A stretch of 64,000 nucleotides of DNA from Mesorhizobium loti CJ3sym (GCF_000472785.1 NZ_AXAL01000029.1:1-64000); one strand, 5' to 3'. Positions 1 through 8,566 are shown, counted from the first letter of the stretch. A program made the numbers and translations. The notes: generated by a model not told the origin, from the letters alone.

Positions 1-15
1 GAACCATCAACCGAC

Positions 16-462
16 ATGCCGGCCACCATGGTGCTCGAAGTTCCGGGCGGCGACATGATTGGATGGGTAGCGGCTCTGGTCGATGCCGGACCGACGGGGA
101 TGGTCGATCGCGACACTCTGGATTTCGCGCGCGATCGCCGCGAGATCGTCGTGGAAGGGCACGTCGTCGAATTGACCAGCCTGGAGGCGCAAGTCCTTGG
201 TGAACTGATCGACCATGCGCCCGCGGTGGTCCGACGCGAGGACCTGATCGAACGCATCTGGCGACGCACCTATGTCGGCAGCAACGTCGTCGATACGGTC
301 GTGCGGACGTTGCGCAAGAAGCTGGGGCCCAGGCGCGATTGCATCCAGACGGTCCCGAAGGCCGGCTATCGATACGTCACCGCGGCACGCCTGCCGCAAA
401 CCCGCGAGACCGCCGACGGCAGCGCCGGGCGTGCAGCTCATTCCTTGGCCGGCTCTTCGTAG
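16..462 (+). CDS. OmpR/PhoB-type winged-helix transcriptional regulator, possibly 5'-partial
   Basis: Residues about 33-125 form a winged-helix output domain of the OmpR/PhoB type: a short beta region, the helix run LTSLEAQVLGELIDH, a recognition region around NVVDTVVRTLRKKLG and the closing wing VPKAGYRYV. No receiver domain with a phospho-acceptor Asp is visible. The frame is open from the first ATG back to base 1, so a receiver may lie outside the window. The last 25 bases overlap the end of the convergent membrane-protein gene. The role as a DNA-binding response regulator follows from the family; target genes cannot be inferred. Confidence 0.75.
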   Translation: MPATMVLEVPGGDMIGWVAALVDAGPTGMVDRDTLDFARDRREIVVEGHVVELTSLEAQVLGELIDHAPAVVRREDLIERIWRRTYVGSNVVDTVVRTLRKKLGPRRDCIQTVPKAGYRYVTAARLPQTRETADGSAGRAAHSLAGSS

Positions 463-935
463 ATGCCGATGATCAGCAGCCATGCACCCGAAATGAGGAA
501 GGCGAACAGGACGATGGTTCCAAGGGCCGCGATGTAGAGTCCTATGCCGCGTCCGAGAACCAGGAGAAACGCGCCGGCGACTTCGGCCAGGTAACACATC
601 GTGCCACCCGCTAGTCGGGGCGCGGTCAGCCCGATGGTACTCATCCCCGACTTGATGGCGACGACATAACCTCTGACAAAGATGAATGTCGCGATGAGCC
701 ACAGCAAAAGCCATTCGAGGCCCAGTGCCGGAAGATACTGACCGCCCAGAAGCGCCAGGCTGCAGGCCATGAAAATCGCGCTGAAGCCCGACAGCATGTT
801 GATGGCCCGGTTCTTGTGCGTCGTGTTGCGGACAATGCGTTCGGGATTGATCGAGATCGCCACGAAGATCAACCCGGCCAGCCCCGCCGCGCCGCCGCCC
901 ACCATGACGAAGAAATTGGTCCATTGATCCAACAT
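438..935 (-). CDS. Small integral membrane protein, function unknown
   Basis: A protein of 165 aa with four or five hydrophobic segments: residues about 8-27, 46-67, 72-92, 108-130 and 135-158. It begins MLDQWTNFFVMVGGG, with a glycine/alanine-rich first helix (GGGAAGLAGLIFVAIS), and ends in a short acidic tail. I do not recognise the family. No catalytic motif is visible. It converges on and overlaps the upstream regulator by 25 bases. Confidence 0.6.
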   Translation of the reverse strand: MLDQWTNFFVMVGGGAAGLAGLIFVAISINPERIVRNTTHKNRAINMLSGFSAIFMACSLALLGGQYLPALGLEWLLLWLIATFIFVRGYVVAIKSGMSTIGLTAPRLAGGTMCYLAEVAGAFLLVLGRGIGLYIAALGTIVLFAFLISGAWLLIIGIYEEPAKE

Positions 936-1205
936 GACTTGCCCCTCGGGTCCGAGCTTCAGCCGGCTCGATGGTAGGCTAGCATAGGTGGGTTCTCGAA
1001 CTCCACGGGGCGAGACGGCTGAGCGGGAGGGCGTGGTTTAAGCGACATGTCCGGGATTCTTGTGGCATGGCGGTGCCCATCATTGGGAACGATCAAGACC
1101 TGTGGATCAGCATCGGCGGGTGATGCGCACCCTCCCGGGGAAGACCGATCGCCATGGCCAAGCGGAAGTCCTGATCGAGGCCAAATCCTGACTGGCGAGC
1201 ACGAT
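936..1205. other. Intergenic stretch without a supported gene
   Basis: Only short overlapping frames without ribosome binding sites or recognisable motifs are present. It holds the 5' side of the membrane-protein gene and the region upstream of the decayed small gene that follows. I see no repeat or strong terminator. Confidence 0.4.
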
Positions 1206-1353
1206 ATGATCCGGAAGCTCAAGGATGGGAAATACTGGCGTTATTCGCAAGAAGGATGAGAAGACCGGGAAAAGGTGGGATCTGGGGACGTTTGAGCCGC
1301 AGGAAGCAGCGGAGAAGCATGAGCGCGAGGTGCGGTATTTCAAGCGGCATTGA
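1206..1353 (+). pseudogene. Small basic conserved protein, inactivated by a frameshift
   Basis: Frame 1 starts at ATG 1206 (MIRKLKDGKYWRYS) and hits a stop at 1257-1259. From about base 1245 another frame continues as RKKDEKTGKRWDLGTF, then QEAAEKHEREVRYFKRH, to a stop at 1351-1353. Restoring two bases in the tattcgcaagaag stretch (for example tcgCGcaag) gives one 49-residue protein. From memory, small proteins of this pattern (MIRKLK...YRLYSRKKD..TGKRRNLGTF...HEREVQYFKRH) are common in Rhizobiales and of unknown function. A sequencing error is the alternative to true decay. Confidence 0.7.
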
Positions 1354-1498
1354 GGCAGGAGTGGGTAGCTGCCCTACCTTAGCGGTTGAAATGGCAACAG
1401 ACGACGCGCTGCAGGACCGCCCTAAAGACGGTGGCAAAACCAGTTCGAGGCGTCAGTAGATCTTGTACCTGGCAGCTATCCGAATTTCGACGGCGGAG

Positions 1499-3598
1499 TT
1501 AGCCGCCGAACAAGTGAGCCAACCTTCTGTGCAATCCATCAAAGAACGGTTCCATGAACCGCAATTTGAAGAGGTCCGCAAATGCAAGTATAGTCACAAC
1601 GGCCAGCACGCCGCTCAACACCCACAAAGTCCTGGAAGAGTGAGCTTCTTCATTTTGTAGGATAAATGCATCGCCAACAACCCAAACTAGTGCCAGTAAT
1701 AGCAAAATCTTCAACCCCGTCACCACCCGATATGCGAGCGCGCGCGCGGTCCGTTTCTTTTCTTCGGCGAGTTGAGCCCGGATTTCAGCTTTGGCCTCCG
1801 CAACGGCTACGTCAACGGCATTTCGCTCACGAAGGCGCGCGTGCTCCAACTCCTCCGCCTTGGTCTGCTCCATCCGTTGCACGATCGAAGCCTTGTCTTC
1901 CTCAGCCCGCCTTCGATCGTCAGCTAGCCTCGCCTCTTGTTGCTCGGTCATGCGTTTCTGCTCGGCTTCGGCCCGGCTCAATATCTCGGCCATATTGAGC
2001 TGACGCACGATGGCGGAGCTGCCGAAACTCTCGTCCTGGGCAATCCGCCGAGCGGCCTGGATGGTCAACGCGTTAGTGCCATTGCTTGAATAATCCTCCA
2101 ACGAATCGGAAACGACTTGCTCTATGCCCTCGCGGAAATACTTGAACCATTCTGCGTCGGGCCGAACTGCCGCGAAGCAGTTGGTCAAAAGCTCGCGCCC
2201 CGCCTTCTCAGGCGGAATCGTCTGATCTTTCAGGAGCCAGGCGATGGTGGCCATCTGTCCGAGCGAGATGATTGGAGGGAAGTTGTTGTAACCAAGCATC
2301 CGTTCCTCGATGAGGAAGCGCCTCGACGCATAGGCGAGAAAGGTGTTGGGCGTCACAAAGACGAACCCGCAATCCGCGAGATCACGGGTTCTGTTGCCGC
2401 GCCGCAGGCGCATAATCAAGGCGAGAAAACCAGAGTCATTGGTGCGGTTCTTCTCGTTGTATAGGCGCCCGGACTTCCTTGCTTGGGTGGCGAGATAAGT
2501 GGAAAATCCCGCCTCGTCGATTTGAAAGCGAGCAGCATCGGCGGCGTTGGACTCCAGCTTTTCAGCTGGGAAAATATTAAACCGTGCCAACTGCTCGGGA
2601 AAGTTATTCTGTAGCATACGGAGGCTTGTTGTCGTAACCTCTCCGTCTGCGATTGCGGCAGCCGTCTCACCCTCCAGTTCCCCTCCCGTGTCTTTAACAT
2701 ACACGATAGTATTCAGAATGTTGGATACCTCAGCCTCGTTGCCAGAAAAGTATCGAATTTCCATCCCAAGATCTTGCAGGTAGCGCGTCAATTCCTCAGT
2801 GGCAACTTTCAGACTCTTGCCGGAACATCCCAACTGCCGGAGCAATACCGCCGTGTCATAAAACACCGTCACAGGTTTATCGAGGCTGAGCGAGCCGATT
2901 TCCGTGATTGACGAGATAAAGTCCTCGATCAGTACGCCCATGAAGATGTGGACGATTTTCTCAAAATGCTCAGGTGAGTCCGTGTTCAACTTGCGGATAA
3001 AAGCGGCGACAATCGCCATCTCGGCTGAGCTGGGATCAATCAGCGCACCTTTTATTTTTACAATAGCTGCAGCACCTTTATCAGTACGGACCCGCAGGAA
3101 CGAAATAAGTGCCTGTCCCCATGTTCCCGATGGTGGGGGCTTCACCGTGAAGCCAACCGTCTCTGCGTAAGCTGCTAGCTCGGCAGTGATGTCATCAAAC
3201 TCGGTCTCAATCTCCGACTTCACAACATCGAACTTGCTCTCGTGTGGCACGGCAAAGTGAGCTTTAACCTGTTGACGATATGTCACAAAACCTTGCTGAG
3301 CGAGTGCCTTGATAAGTTGGTCAATCGCGTACTGTGGGATGTCAAAACCGAAGTCCTGTTTGAGGTAAGTCTGGATGCCCTGGGCTGTGACTTGCTTCCC
3401 GGCAATCTTGTTCGTGTAGGGCGCGACGAACGGAATAAGGCAATCTAGCGCATCGCGTACTGGGTTTGCACTGATCTCCGTGCGCCTAAAAGCTGCCCAC
3501 AGGAATGCGTATGCTTTCGCCTCCCTGTTAGCGCCCTTAAGCTCGAATAATTCATCAATTGTAGTTTTCGCTTCGGCGTCCACCCGGCAATCCCCCAT
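1499..3598 (-). CDS. Large unrecognised protein with possible PIN-like core, coiled coil and two C-terminal membrane helices
   Basis: A protein of 699 aa from the ATG at 3598, which has GGAAG seven bases upstream; an in-frame ATG at 3640 would add 14 residues. Residues about 65-115 look like a winged-helix fold. The middle contains VTVFYDTAVLLRQLG (Asp248), NRTNDSGFLAL (Asp388) and CGFVFVTPNTFLA (Thr416). This order of acidic and Thr/Asn positions after beta strands resembles a PIN-type nuclease core. Residues about 536-618 are a charged coiled coil rich in Glu/Arg/Ala. Two hydrophobic helices follow at about 623-646 and 657-676. Base composition is less GC-rich at codon position 3 than in neighbours, which hints at horizontal origin. 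Function unknown; the PIN assignment is a motif inference. Confidence 0.7.
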   Translation of the reverse strand: MGDCRVDAEAKTTIDELFELKGANREAKAYAFLWAAFRRTEISANPVRDALDCLIPFVAPYTNKIAGKQVTAQGIQTYLKQDFGFDIPQYAIDQLIKALAQQGFVTYRQQVKAHFAVPHESKFDVVKSEIETEFDDITAELAAYAETVGFTVKPPPSGTWGQALISFLRVRTDKGAAAIVKIKGALIDPSSAEMAIVAAFIRKLNTDSPEHFEKIVHIFMGVLIEDFISSITEIGSLSLDKPVTVFYDTAVLLRQLGCSGKSLKVATEELTRYLQDLGMEIRYFSGNEAEVSNILNTIVYVKDTGGELEGETAAAIADGEVTTTSLRMLQNNFPEQLARFNIFPAEKLESNAADAARFQIDEAGFSTYLATQARKSGRLYNEKNRTNDSGFLALIMRLRRGNRTRDLADCGFVFVTPNTFLAYASRRFLIEERMLGYNNFPPIISLGQMATIAWLLKDQTIPPEKAGRELLTNCFAAVRPDAEWFKYFREGIEQVVSDSLEDYSSNGTNALTIQAARRIAQDESFGSSAIVRQLNMAEILSRAEAEQKRMTEQQEARLADDRRRAEEDKASIVQRMEQTKAEELEHARLRERNAVDVAVAEAKAEIRAQLAEEKKRTARALAYRVVTGLKILLLLALVWVVGDAFILQNEEAHSSRTLWVLSGVLAVVTILAFADLFKLRFMEPFFDGLHRRLAHLFGG

Positions 3599-3742
3599 GC
3601 CTACTTCCAGTAGTGTCGCGACACACGGGTGTGAAAGCAAGGGCCTACAAATGAGTCAGCCGAATGTACGCGCTAGGCAGTTTGTACTTGGCGCGATGCG
3701 CTTGCTGAACGGCCTCTCGGAGCGAACCATCGGCTAGGCCCA

Positions 3743-3758
3743 TTAACCATTCGTTAAC
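3743..3758 (+). promoter_or_regulatory. CtrA-binding site (TTAA-N7-TTAAC) upstream of minCDE
   Basis: The sequence TTAACCATTCGTTAAC matches the full CtrA consensus TTAA-N7-TTAAC and lies 45 bases upstream of the minC start codon. CtrA is the alphaproteobacterial cell-cycle master regulator, so this site would place the division-site genes under cell-cycle control. The consensus match is direct; binding is inferred. Confidence 0.8.
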
Positions 3759-3802
3759 CATCCTCCCGCTAGCGTTTACCTCTCAGTAAGGATTCGCCAG
3801 CC

Positions 3803-4609
3803 GTGACCTTTGCCGCTCCCCTCGAGGCCAGATCCATTCGCTTTCGTGCCCGCTCTTTTGTCGCTTTCACACTGACCCCGGAAGCGCCCATGAAGGGGTG
3901 GCTGGAGGGGTTGGATCACTGGATCGGCAATTCGCCGGGGTATTTTGCCGGGCGGCCGGTGTTGCTGGATCTGAACGTCTTGAAGCCCGCCCCAAGCGAG
4001 ATCGCGGCGCTGGTGGCGGAGCTTTTTACGCGCGGCATTCGCATCTATGCCATCGAGCTTGAAGGGGCTGTTCTCGGCCCCGAACTGCCGCCGGTGCTGG
4101 TCGGCGCCAAGGAGGCGACGACGGATGGGTTGCTGCCGGGCCGCAAGGCGCGGGACGAAAGCAAGCCGGAGGGCAAGGCGCCGGAGCGCGGCCTGGATGC
4201 GCGCGCGGATGCCGGTGCGAAGGGCAAGGCTGGCGCAAGCAAGACCGAGGACAGCGAGCCGCAGGTTTCGCATTACGATTCGGGCACGCTGATGATCAAG
4301 GCGCCGATCCGTTCCGGCCAGGCGATCATGCATCCGCATGGCGATGTCATCGTGCTGGGCTCGGTCGCGTCCGGTTCGGAGATCGTCGCGGCGGGCTCGA
4401 TCCATGTCTACGGCACGCTGCGCGGGCGGGCTTCGGCGGGTGCGCTGGGCAACACCGGGGCGCGCATCTTCTGCCGCCGCAACGAGGCCGAGCTTCTGTC
4501 GGTCGACGGCTGGTACATCACCGCCGAGGAGATGGAAGGGGTGTCGCGCGGCAAGCCGGTGCAGGCCTTCCTCGACGGCGAGGGCCTGCGCGTCGAGACT
4601 TTGAGCTGA
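3803..4609 (+). CDS. minC: Septum site-determining protein MinC
   Basis: MinC inhibits FtsZ polymerisation away from midcell together with MinD. This 268-aa protein has an N-terminal FtsZ-interacting domain (about 1-105), an Ala/Lys/Glu-rich linker (about 110-150) and a C-terminal beta-helix domain (about 155-268). The last carries the family signatures SGQAIMHPHGDVIVLGSV, VYGTLRGRA and GARIFC. The start is GTG at 3803, with AAGGA ten bases upstream. It is first in the minC-minD-minE order and lies just downstream of a CtrA box. Confidence 0.95.
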   Translation: MTFAAPLEARSIRFRARSFVAFTLTPEAPMKGWLEGLDHWIGNSPGYFAGRPVLLDLNVLKPAPSEIAALVAELFTRGIRIYAIELEGAVLGPELPPVLVGAKEATTDGLLPGRKARDESKPEGKAPERGLDARADAGAKGKAGASKTEDSEPQVSHYDSGTLMIKAPIRSGQAIMHPHGDVIVLGSVASGSEIVAAGSIHVYGTLRGRASAGALGNTGARIFCRRNEAELLSVDGWYITAEEMEGVSRGKPVQAFLDGEGLRVETLS

Positions 4610-4680
4610 GCGACTGATTGAGACGAAGGCCGTCAGGGCGGCCGGGACAACAACCGACAACAACGACGGAGGCTTTTTTC

Positions 4681-5496
4681 ATGGGCAAGGTAGTGGTGGT
4701 CACTTCGGGCAAGGGGGGCGTCGGCAAGACCACCTCGACGGCGGCACTGGGTGCGGCCGTGGCCAAGACCGGCAAGAAGGTGGCGCTCGTCGATTTCGAC
4801 GTCGGCCTGAGGAATCTCGACCTGATCATGGGGGCGGAACGCCGCGTGGTGTTCGACCTCGTCAACGTCATCCAGGGCACTGCAAAACTGTCGCAGGCGC
4901 TGATCCGCGACAAGCGGGTCGACACGCTGTTCCTGCTGCCGGCCTCGCAGACGCGCGACAAGGACGCGCTGACGGAAGAGGGCGTCGGCGAAGTCATCGA
5001 CAAGCTGCGCTCGGTGTTCGACTATGTGTTCTGCGACAGCCCGGCCGGCATCGAGCGCGGCGCGCAGCTCGCCATGCGCTTTGCCGACGAGGCGGTCATC
5101 GTCACCAATCCGGAAGTGTCGTCGGTGCGCGATTCCGACCGCATCATCGGCCTGCTCGATGCCCGCACCATGCGCGCCGAACAGGGCGAACAGATCGCCA
5201 AGCATGTGCTGGTCACCCGCTATGACGCGGCGCGGGCCGCGCGCGGCGAAATGCTCAGCATCGACGACGTGTTGGAGATCCTGTCGGTGCCGCTGCTCGG
5301 CATCATTCCGGAAAGCCAGGACGTGCTGCGCGCCTCCAACCTCGGTTCGCCGGTCACGCTGTCGGAGCCGCTCAATGCGGCCGCCAAGGCCTATCTCGAT
5401 GCCGCAAGGCGGCTTGAAGGCGAGCAATTGCCCGTCATCGTGCCGTTCGAGCGCAAGGGCTTCCTCGATCGTCTGCTGGGAAGGAGGGCGGCATGA
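4681..5496 (+). CDS. minD: Septum site-determining protein MinD, ParA/MinD ATPase
   Basis: This is the membrane-associated ATPase that recruits MinC and oscillates with MinE. The 271-aa protein starts at ATG 4681, preceded by GGAGG at 4668-4672; longer upstream frames are not needed. It has the deviant Walker A motif KGGVGKTT at residues 11-18, the VDFDVGLRNLDL region and CDSPAGIERG (Walker B side). The C-terminal basic amphipathic helix (FLDRLLGRR) is the expected membrane-targeting sequence. Its stop overlaps the minE start (ATGA), which indicates translational coupling. Confidence 0.97.
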   Translation: MGKVVVVTSGKGGVGKTTSTAALGAAVAKTGKKVALVDFDVGLRNLDLIMGAERRVVFDLVNVIQGTAKLSQALIRDKRVDTLFLLPASQTRDKDALTEEGVGEVIDKLRSVFDYVFCDSPAGIERGAQLAMRFADEAVIVTNPEVSSVRDSDRIIGLLDARTMRAEQGEQIAKHVLVTRYDAARAARGEMLSIDDVLEILSVPLLGIIPESQDVLRASNLGSPVTLSEPLNAAAKAYLDAARRLEGEQLPVIVPFERKGFLDRLLGRRAA

Positions 5497-5765
5497 ACCT
5501 GCTCGACATCTTCAAGCGGCGCTCCAGCGCGCCGGTGGCGCGCGAGCGGCTGCAAGTGCTGCTCGCCTATGAGCGCCGCAACCGCAACCAGCCCGACCTC
5601 GTCTCCATCCTGCGCGAGGAGATCATGGCCGTCATCGCCAAGCATGTGCAGATCGACCAGGATTACCTCCAGGTGTCGATGGACAGGGGCGAGACCATGT
5701 CGACGCTGGAGATCGATATCCAGATCCCCAACAAGAGCGCCGTGCCGCTGGCGATGGCGGGGTAG
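5493..5765 (+). CDS. minE: Cell division topological specificity factor MinE
   Basis: MinE (90 aa) stimulates MinD ATPase and drives pole-to-pole oscillation. The N-terminal membrane and MinD-interacting part includes APVARERLQVLLAYER. The dimerisation domain follows (DLVSILREEIMAVIAKHV, then LEIDIQIP near the end). The length is normal for the family. The gene overlaps minD by four bases and closes the operon; the inverted-repeat element that follows may act in 3'-end formation. Confidence 0.96.
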   Translation: MNLLDIFKRRSSAPVARERLQVLLAYERRNRNQPDLVSILREEIMAVIAKHVQIDQDYLQVSMDRGETMSTLEIDIQIPNKSAVPLAMAG

Positions 5766-5787
5766 GATGGGAAGGTCGCGATCCTTC

Positions 5788-6003
5788 GCGCCCCCCTCTG
5801 TCCTGCCGGACGTTCGTCATTTGGAAAGCCAAGCAATTGGCTTTCCATCCGCTTCGCGGACCATTCCTCAACCCCCGCAAGGGGGGAGATTGGCCGTAAT
5901 CGCGGCCTTCGCCAATCACCTATGTTGCAAGAACAGCTGAGGCGCCGAACCTGCCGATCTCCCCCCAAGTGGGGGAGATGTCCGGCAGGACAGAGGGGGG
6001 CGC
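5788..6003. repeat. Palindromic intergenic element, copy A (24-bp perfect terminal inverted repeats)
   Basis: Bases 5788-5811 and 5980-6003 are perfect 24-bp inverted repeats around the core CTCTGTCCTGCCGGAC. Inside are further complementary C-run and G-run blocks near 5872-5887 and 5957-5980, so the RNA could fold into a long stem. A second copy lies at 7134-7293 with matching arms and a related core (..aaggc.ttcgccaa.cacc). It fills most of the 319-base gap between minE and the next gene. No ORF is supported inside. It resembles a nonautonomous REP/MITE-type element; the family name is not known to me. Confidence 0.8.
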
Positions 6004-6084
6004 TGTCCCGCCAGAATGCCCCTTATTGACACCGTTATAATTTAAGCTCTCACTAATGTTTGTTAAGCAAACGTTTGGGAGGCA

Positions 6085-6411
6085 ATGATGCCGGGCATCG
6101 ATCAAGCAGTGCAGGACCTGACGAAAGCCGCGAAGGACTATGGAACGGCGCGCCAGGACGAAGAGGCCGCGCAGGCCGCTGAAGAGGCCGCGCTGGCGGC
6201 GATGAAGGCGGCCAGCAATGCGGTGATGCGGGCCAAGGGCAAGGAAGCGACGGCCGCCGCCGGGCGCGAGTTCCACCGGGTCGAGCCGCTGTGGCGGGCC
6301 GCCAACACCAGGCGCAAGAAGGCGACGCTGGCGCGCATGGCGGCCGAAAAGAAATTCCGCGAGAAGATACGGAAATTCAACGAGGAAATGTGGAAGCTGA
6401 TGGCGCACTGA
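6085..6411 (+). CDS. Small Ala/Lys/Glu-rich coiled-coil protein, function unknown
   Basis: A 108-aa protein, highly charged and alanine-rich, and predicted helical throughout (QDEEAAQAAEEAALAAMKAA, then RKKATLARMAAEKKFREKI). No signal peptide or membrane helix is visible. ATG 6085 follows a strong GGGAGG at 6077-6082, which supports it as a true gene. The leader also holds a 15-bp palindrome, GTTTG-N5-CAAAC (6058-6072). I cannot assign a family; a coiled-coil structural or regulatory role is possible. Confidence 0.65.
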   Translation: MMPGIDQAVQDLTKAAKDYGTARQDEEAAQAAEEAALAAMKAASNAVMRAKGKEATAAAGREFHRVEPLWRAANTRRKKATLARMAAEKKFREKIRKFNEEMWKLMAH

Positions 6412-6478
6412 GCGGCTGGTGCCGAAGGTGTGTCGTCGAAGCCGGGCGGCGCGACCTACGCGGTTGCGCCGGTGAGCC

Positions 6479-6988
6479 TCACTGCTGCGCCAGTGCGAAG
6501 GAACTGATGAAGTGCTTGACGCTGGCCGAGCTTTCCTGGCCGCGTGAAGCGGTGCACGATACGATGTAGACCCGCGTTCCGTCCGTCACCACCAGCATCG
6601 TGTCGATGACCTTGCCGTCGGCGAGTTCAACGTCGAAACGGCGGGCCATGTCGGGTCCGACCTTCAGGGGCGTCTGCTTGCGCACCTTTCCCGCATTGGC
6701 GATGGTGGTGGCGAAGAGATCGAGCACGGCTTTGGGGTCGGAGGCCGATGCGTAGGTCGTCAGGTCGACGGAGTATGAATAGCCCTTGGCGCTGAGTGCC
6801 GCTTCGACGTGTGGCGCGGGGCCGACGCGGCTCTGCGTCGTGTCCCTCTTGACCGTGGGGGTGCCGGGAAAATCGATGCGGTATCCGTCACCGGCCGGTT
6901 CGAAAGCGATCCACTTGGCCGCCGCTTGCGCCGACGCCACCGCGCCGAGAAGCACCAGTGCCGGTATCGCCAACCGAAAGAGCCTCAT
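6479..6988 (-). CDS. Exported protein of unknown function
   Basis: The 169-aa precursor has a classical signal peptide (MRLFRLAIPALVLLGAVASAQA, cleavage after about residue 22). The mature domain begins WIAFEPAGDGYRIDFPGTP, typical of small periplasmic proteins with a curved-sheet fold in which an FPG.P motif opens the domain. GGGGGGAAAG lies just before the ATG at 6988. No enzymatic motif is visible. It lies between the two palindromic elements and is convergent with the coiled-coil gene. Confidence 0.7.
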   Translation of the reverse strand: MRLFRLAIPALVLLGAVASAQAAAKWIAFEPAGDGYRIDFPGTPTVKRDTTQSRVGPAPHVEAALSAKGYSYSVDLTTYASASDPKAVLDLFATTIANAGKVRKQTPLKVGPDMARRFDVELADGKVIDTMLVVTDGTRVYIVSCTASRGQESSASVKHFISSFALAQQ

Positions 6989-7133
6989 CGCTTTCCCCCC
7001 TGATGCACTGGGCCGAGCATACAGGCGGCCTGGCTGAGAAGCACGCGATTTGCGGCGTTGCTATGGTCTCGCCGGCCCTTGGGGTCTCTACAAGGGAGCG
7101 ACGAAACCGGGTTCTGTGTGATGCCAGCGCCAG

Positions 7134-7293
7134 GCGCCCCCCTCTGCCCTGCCGGGCATCTCCCCCTCAAGGGGGGAGATCGGATGTCGCGAAGGCTTTC
7201 GCCAACCACCAACGTTGCAAAGAATGAGCTGTCGCCGAAGCAACCAATCTCCCCCCTCGAGGGGGAGATGTCCGGCAGGACAGAGGGGGGCGC
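7134..7293. repeat. Palindromic intergenic element, copy B
   Basis: The 24-base arms at 7134-7157 and 7270-7293 match the arms of the element at 5788-6003; the left arm has two substitutions, the right none. The core is shorter (160 against 216 bases overall) but shares a block with copy A near 7190-7225. It occupies the 336-base gap between the exported protein and the histidine kinase stop. Being close to the 3' end of the kinase gene it could act as a transcription terminator. Confidence 0.8.
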
Positions 7294-7324
7294 TGTCCCG
7301 CCGACGTTGCCTTTTCATTTGCCC

Positions 7325-8566
7325 TCACACAGCCGCAAACACCACCGTCTGCGCCAACCCACCCCCTTGGCGGTTCTCCAGCGTCACCGTCCCGCCATAG
7401 CGCTCGATGATTTCCTTGGCGATGGCCAGCCCCAGGCCGGCGCCGGGGATGAATTGCTGGCGGCCGGGGTCGACGCGGAAGAAGGGTTCGAAGGCCTTGT
7501 TGATGAGGTCGGGGGGAATGCCCGGGCCGTTGTCGGAAATGGTCAGCACGGCACGCCTGTCGGCCAAGGCGAGATCGATGCTGCAGGCCTTGCCGTGGGT
7601 GGCGGCGTTGACGATCAAATTGCGCAGCGCGCGGCGCAGGCCGAGCGCGCCGGCGCGCACCGACACATTGTCCAGATGGCCGATCGAGACGGCATGGCCG
7701 AGCGAGACCATCTCGGCTTCGATATCCTCCACCATCTTGCGCAGGTCCAGCGTCTCGACGGCGTCCTGGTTGACCTCCTCGCGCACCAGGCGGATGGCGC
7801 TGTCGGCGATGCGGTCGAGCTCGTCGAGGTCGTGAAGCCATTTGTCGCGTTCTTCGTCGAGGAACTCGGCGCGCAGGCGCATGCGCGTCATCGGCGTGCG
7901 CAGATCATGGCCGGCGGCGGCCACCAGCCGCATGCGGCTTTCCATGGCGGTGCGCAGCCGCGACGAGAGCTGGTTCAGCGCATGCGCGGTGGCCTTCACC
8001 TCGGCCGAGCCCACTTCCGGCACCGCGGCCAGCACGCCGTCACTGCCGATCTTGGAGGCGGCGGCCTCCAGCATTTCCAGCGGCCGGATCAGCACCGAGG
8101 TGAAATAGACCGAGACGGCGGTGGCGCCGGCGACGATCAACGAGATCCAGCCGGCCAGAACAAGCCATTCGCGCCCGGGCGGCTTGAGGTGCGGCACGTC
8201 AGTGATCGCCCAGCGGTGATCGGGCATTTGCACCGAGGCGGTCTGGCCGGGTCCGTCGGGCTTCTCGCTGATGATCGCCAGAAGGTCGAAGCCGCGGCGC
8301 TGCAGGATGTCGTTGAGCATCGCCGTTTCCGCACGGGCGACCTTGCCGGGGGCCGGATGGTCGGTGAATTGCACCCGCAGCACGTCCGGAATGGGTCCCG
8401 GCAGCAGCCGCACCACCAGTTCCATCTGCTGGGCGATCCACGGCACGGTCAGCTCCGGCGGCGGCCCGCCGCCGCGCACGCTGATGACGGCGGCCGTCGC
8501 CAGGCCGACGACGCCGACGATCGAAAGGATCAGCAGCAGGATGAGGCGGCGGCGCAGCGAGTTCAC
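7325..8566 (-). CDS. Membrane sensor histidine kinase (EnvZ/OmpB type)
   Basis: A 413-aa kinase with TM helix 1 (about 8-30), a periplasmic sensor region (31-135), TM helix 2 (about 136-158) and HAMP (about 159-210). The DHp phosphoacceptor is His220 in AAAGHDLRTPMTRMRL. An HATPase_c domain follows, with NLIVNAATHG, DNGPGIPPD and GAGLGLAIAKEI. The start is GTG at 8566, overlapping the stop of the response regulator (GTGA). It phosphorylates the regulator encoded immediately upstream. The position next to an RND efflux block and a CpxP/Spy-like periplasmic protein suggests envelope or drug-stress sensing. Confidence 0.93.
   Translation of the reverse strand: MNSLRRRLILLLILSIVGVVGLATAAVISVRGGGPPPELTVPWIAQQMELVVRLLPGPIPDVLRVQFTDHPAPGKVARAETAMLNDILQRRGFDLLAIISEKPDGPGQTASVQMPDHRWAITDVPHLKPPGREWLVLAGWISLIVAGATAVSVYFTSVLIRPLEMLEAAASKIGSDGVLAAVPEVGSAEVKATAHALNQLSSRLRTAMESRMRLVAAAGHDLRTPMTRMRLRAEFLDEERDKWLHDLDELDRIADSAIRLVREEVNQDAVETLDLRKMVEDIEAEMVSLGHAVSIGHLDNVSVRAGALGLRRALRNLIVNAATHGKACSIDLALADRRAVLTISDNGPGIPPDLINKAFEPFFRVDPGRQQFIPGAGLGLAIAKEIIERYGGTVTLENRQGGGLAQTVVFAAV

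Noticed and set aside
6026..6041. TTGACA and TATAAT boxes before the coiled-coil gene
   Set aside because: Only four bases separate the two boxes, far from the 16-18 needed for a sigma-70 promoter; TATAAT alone may still act as a -10.
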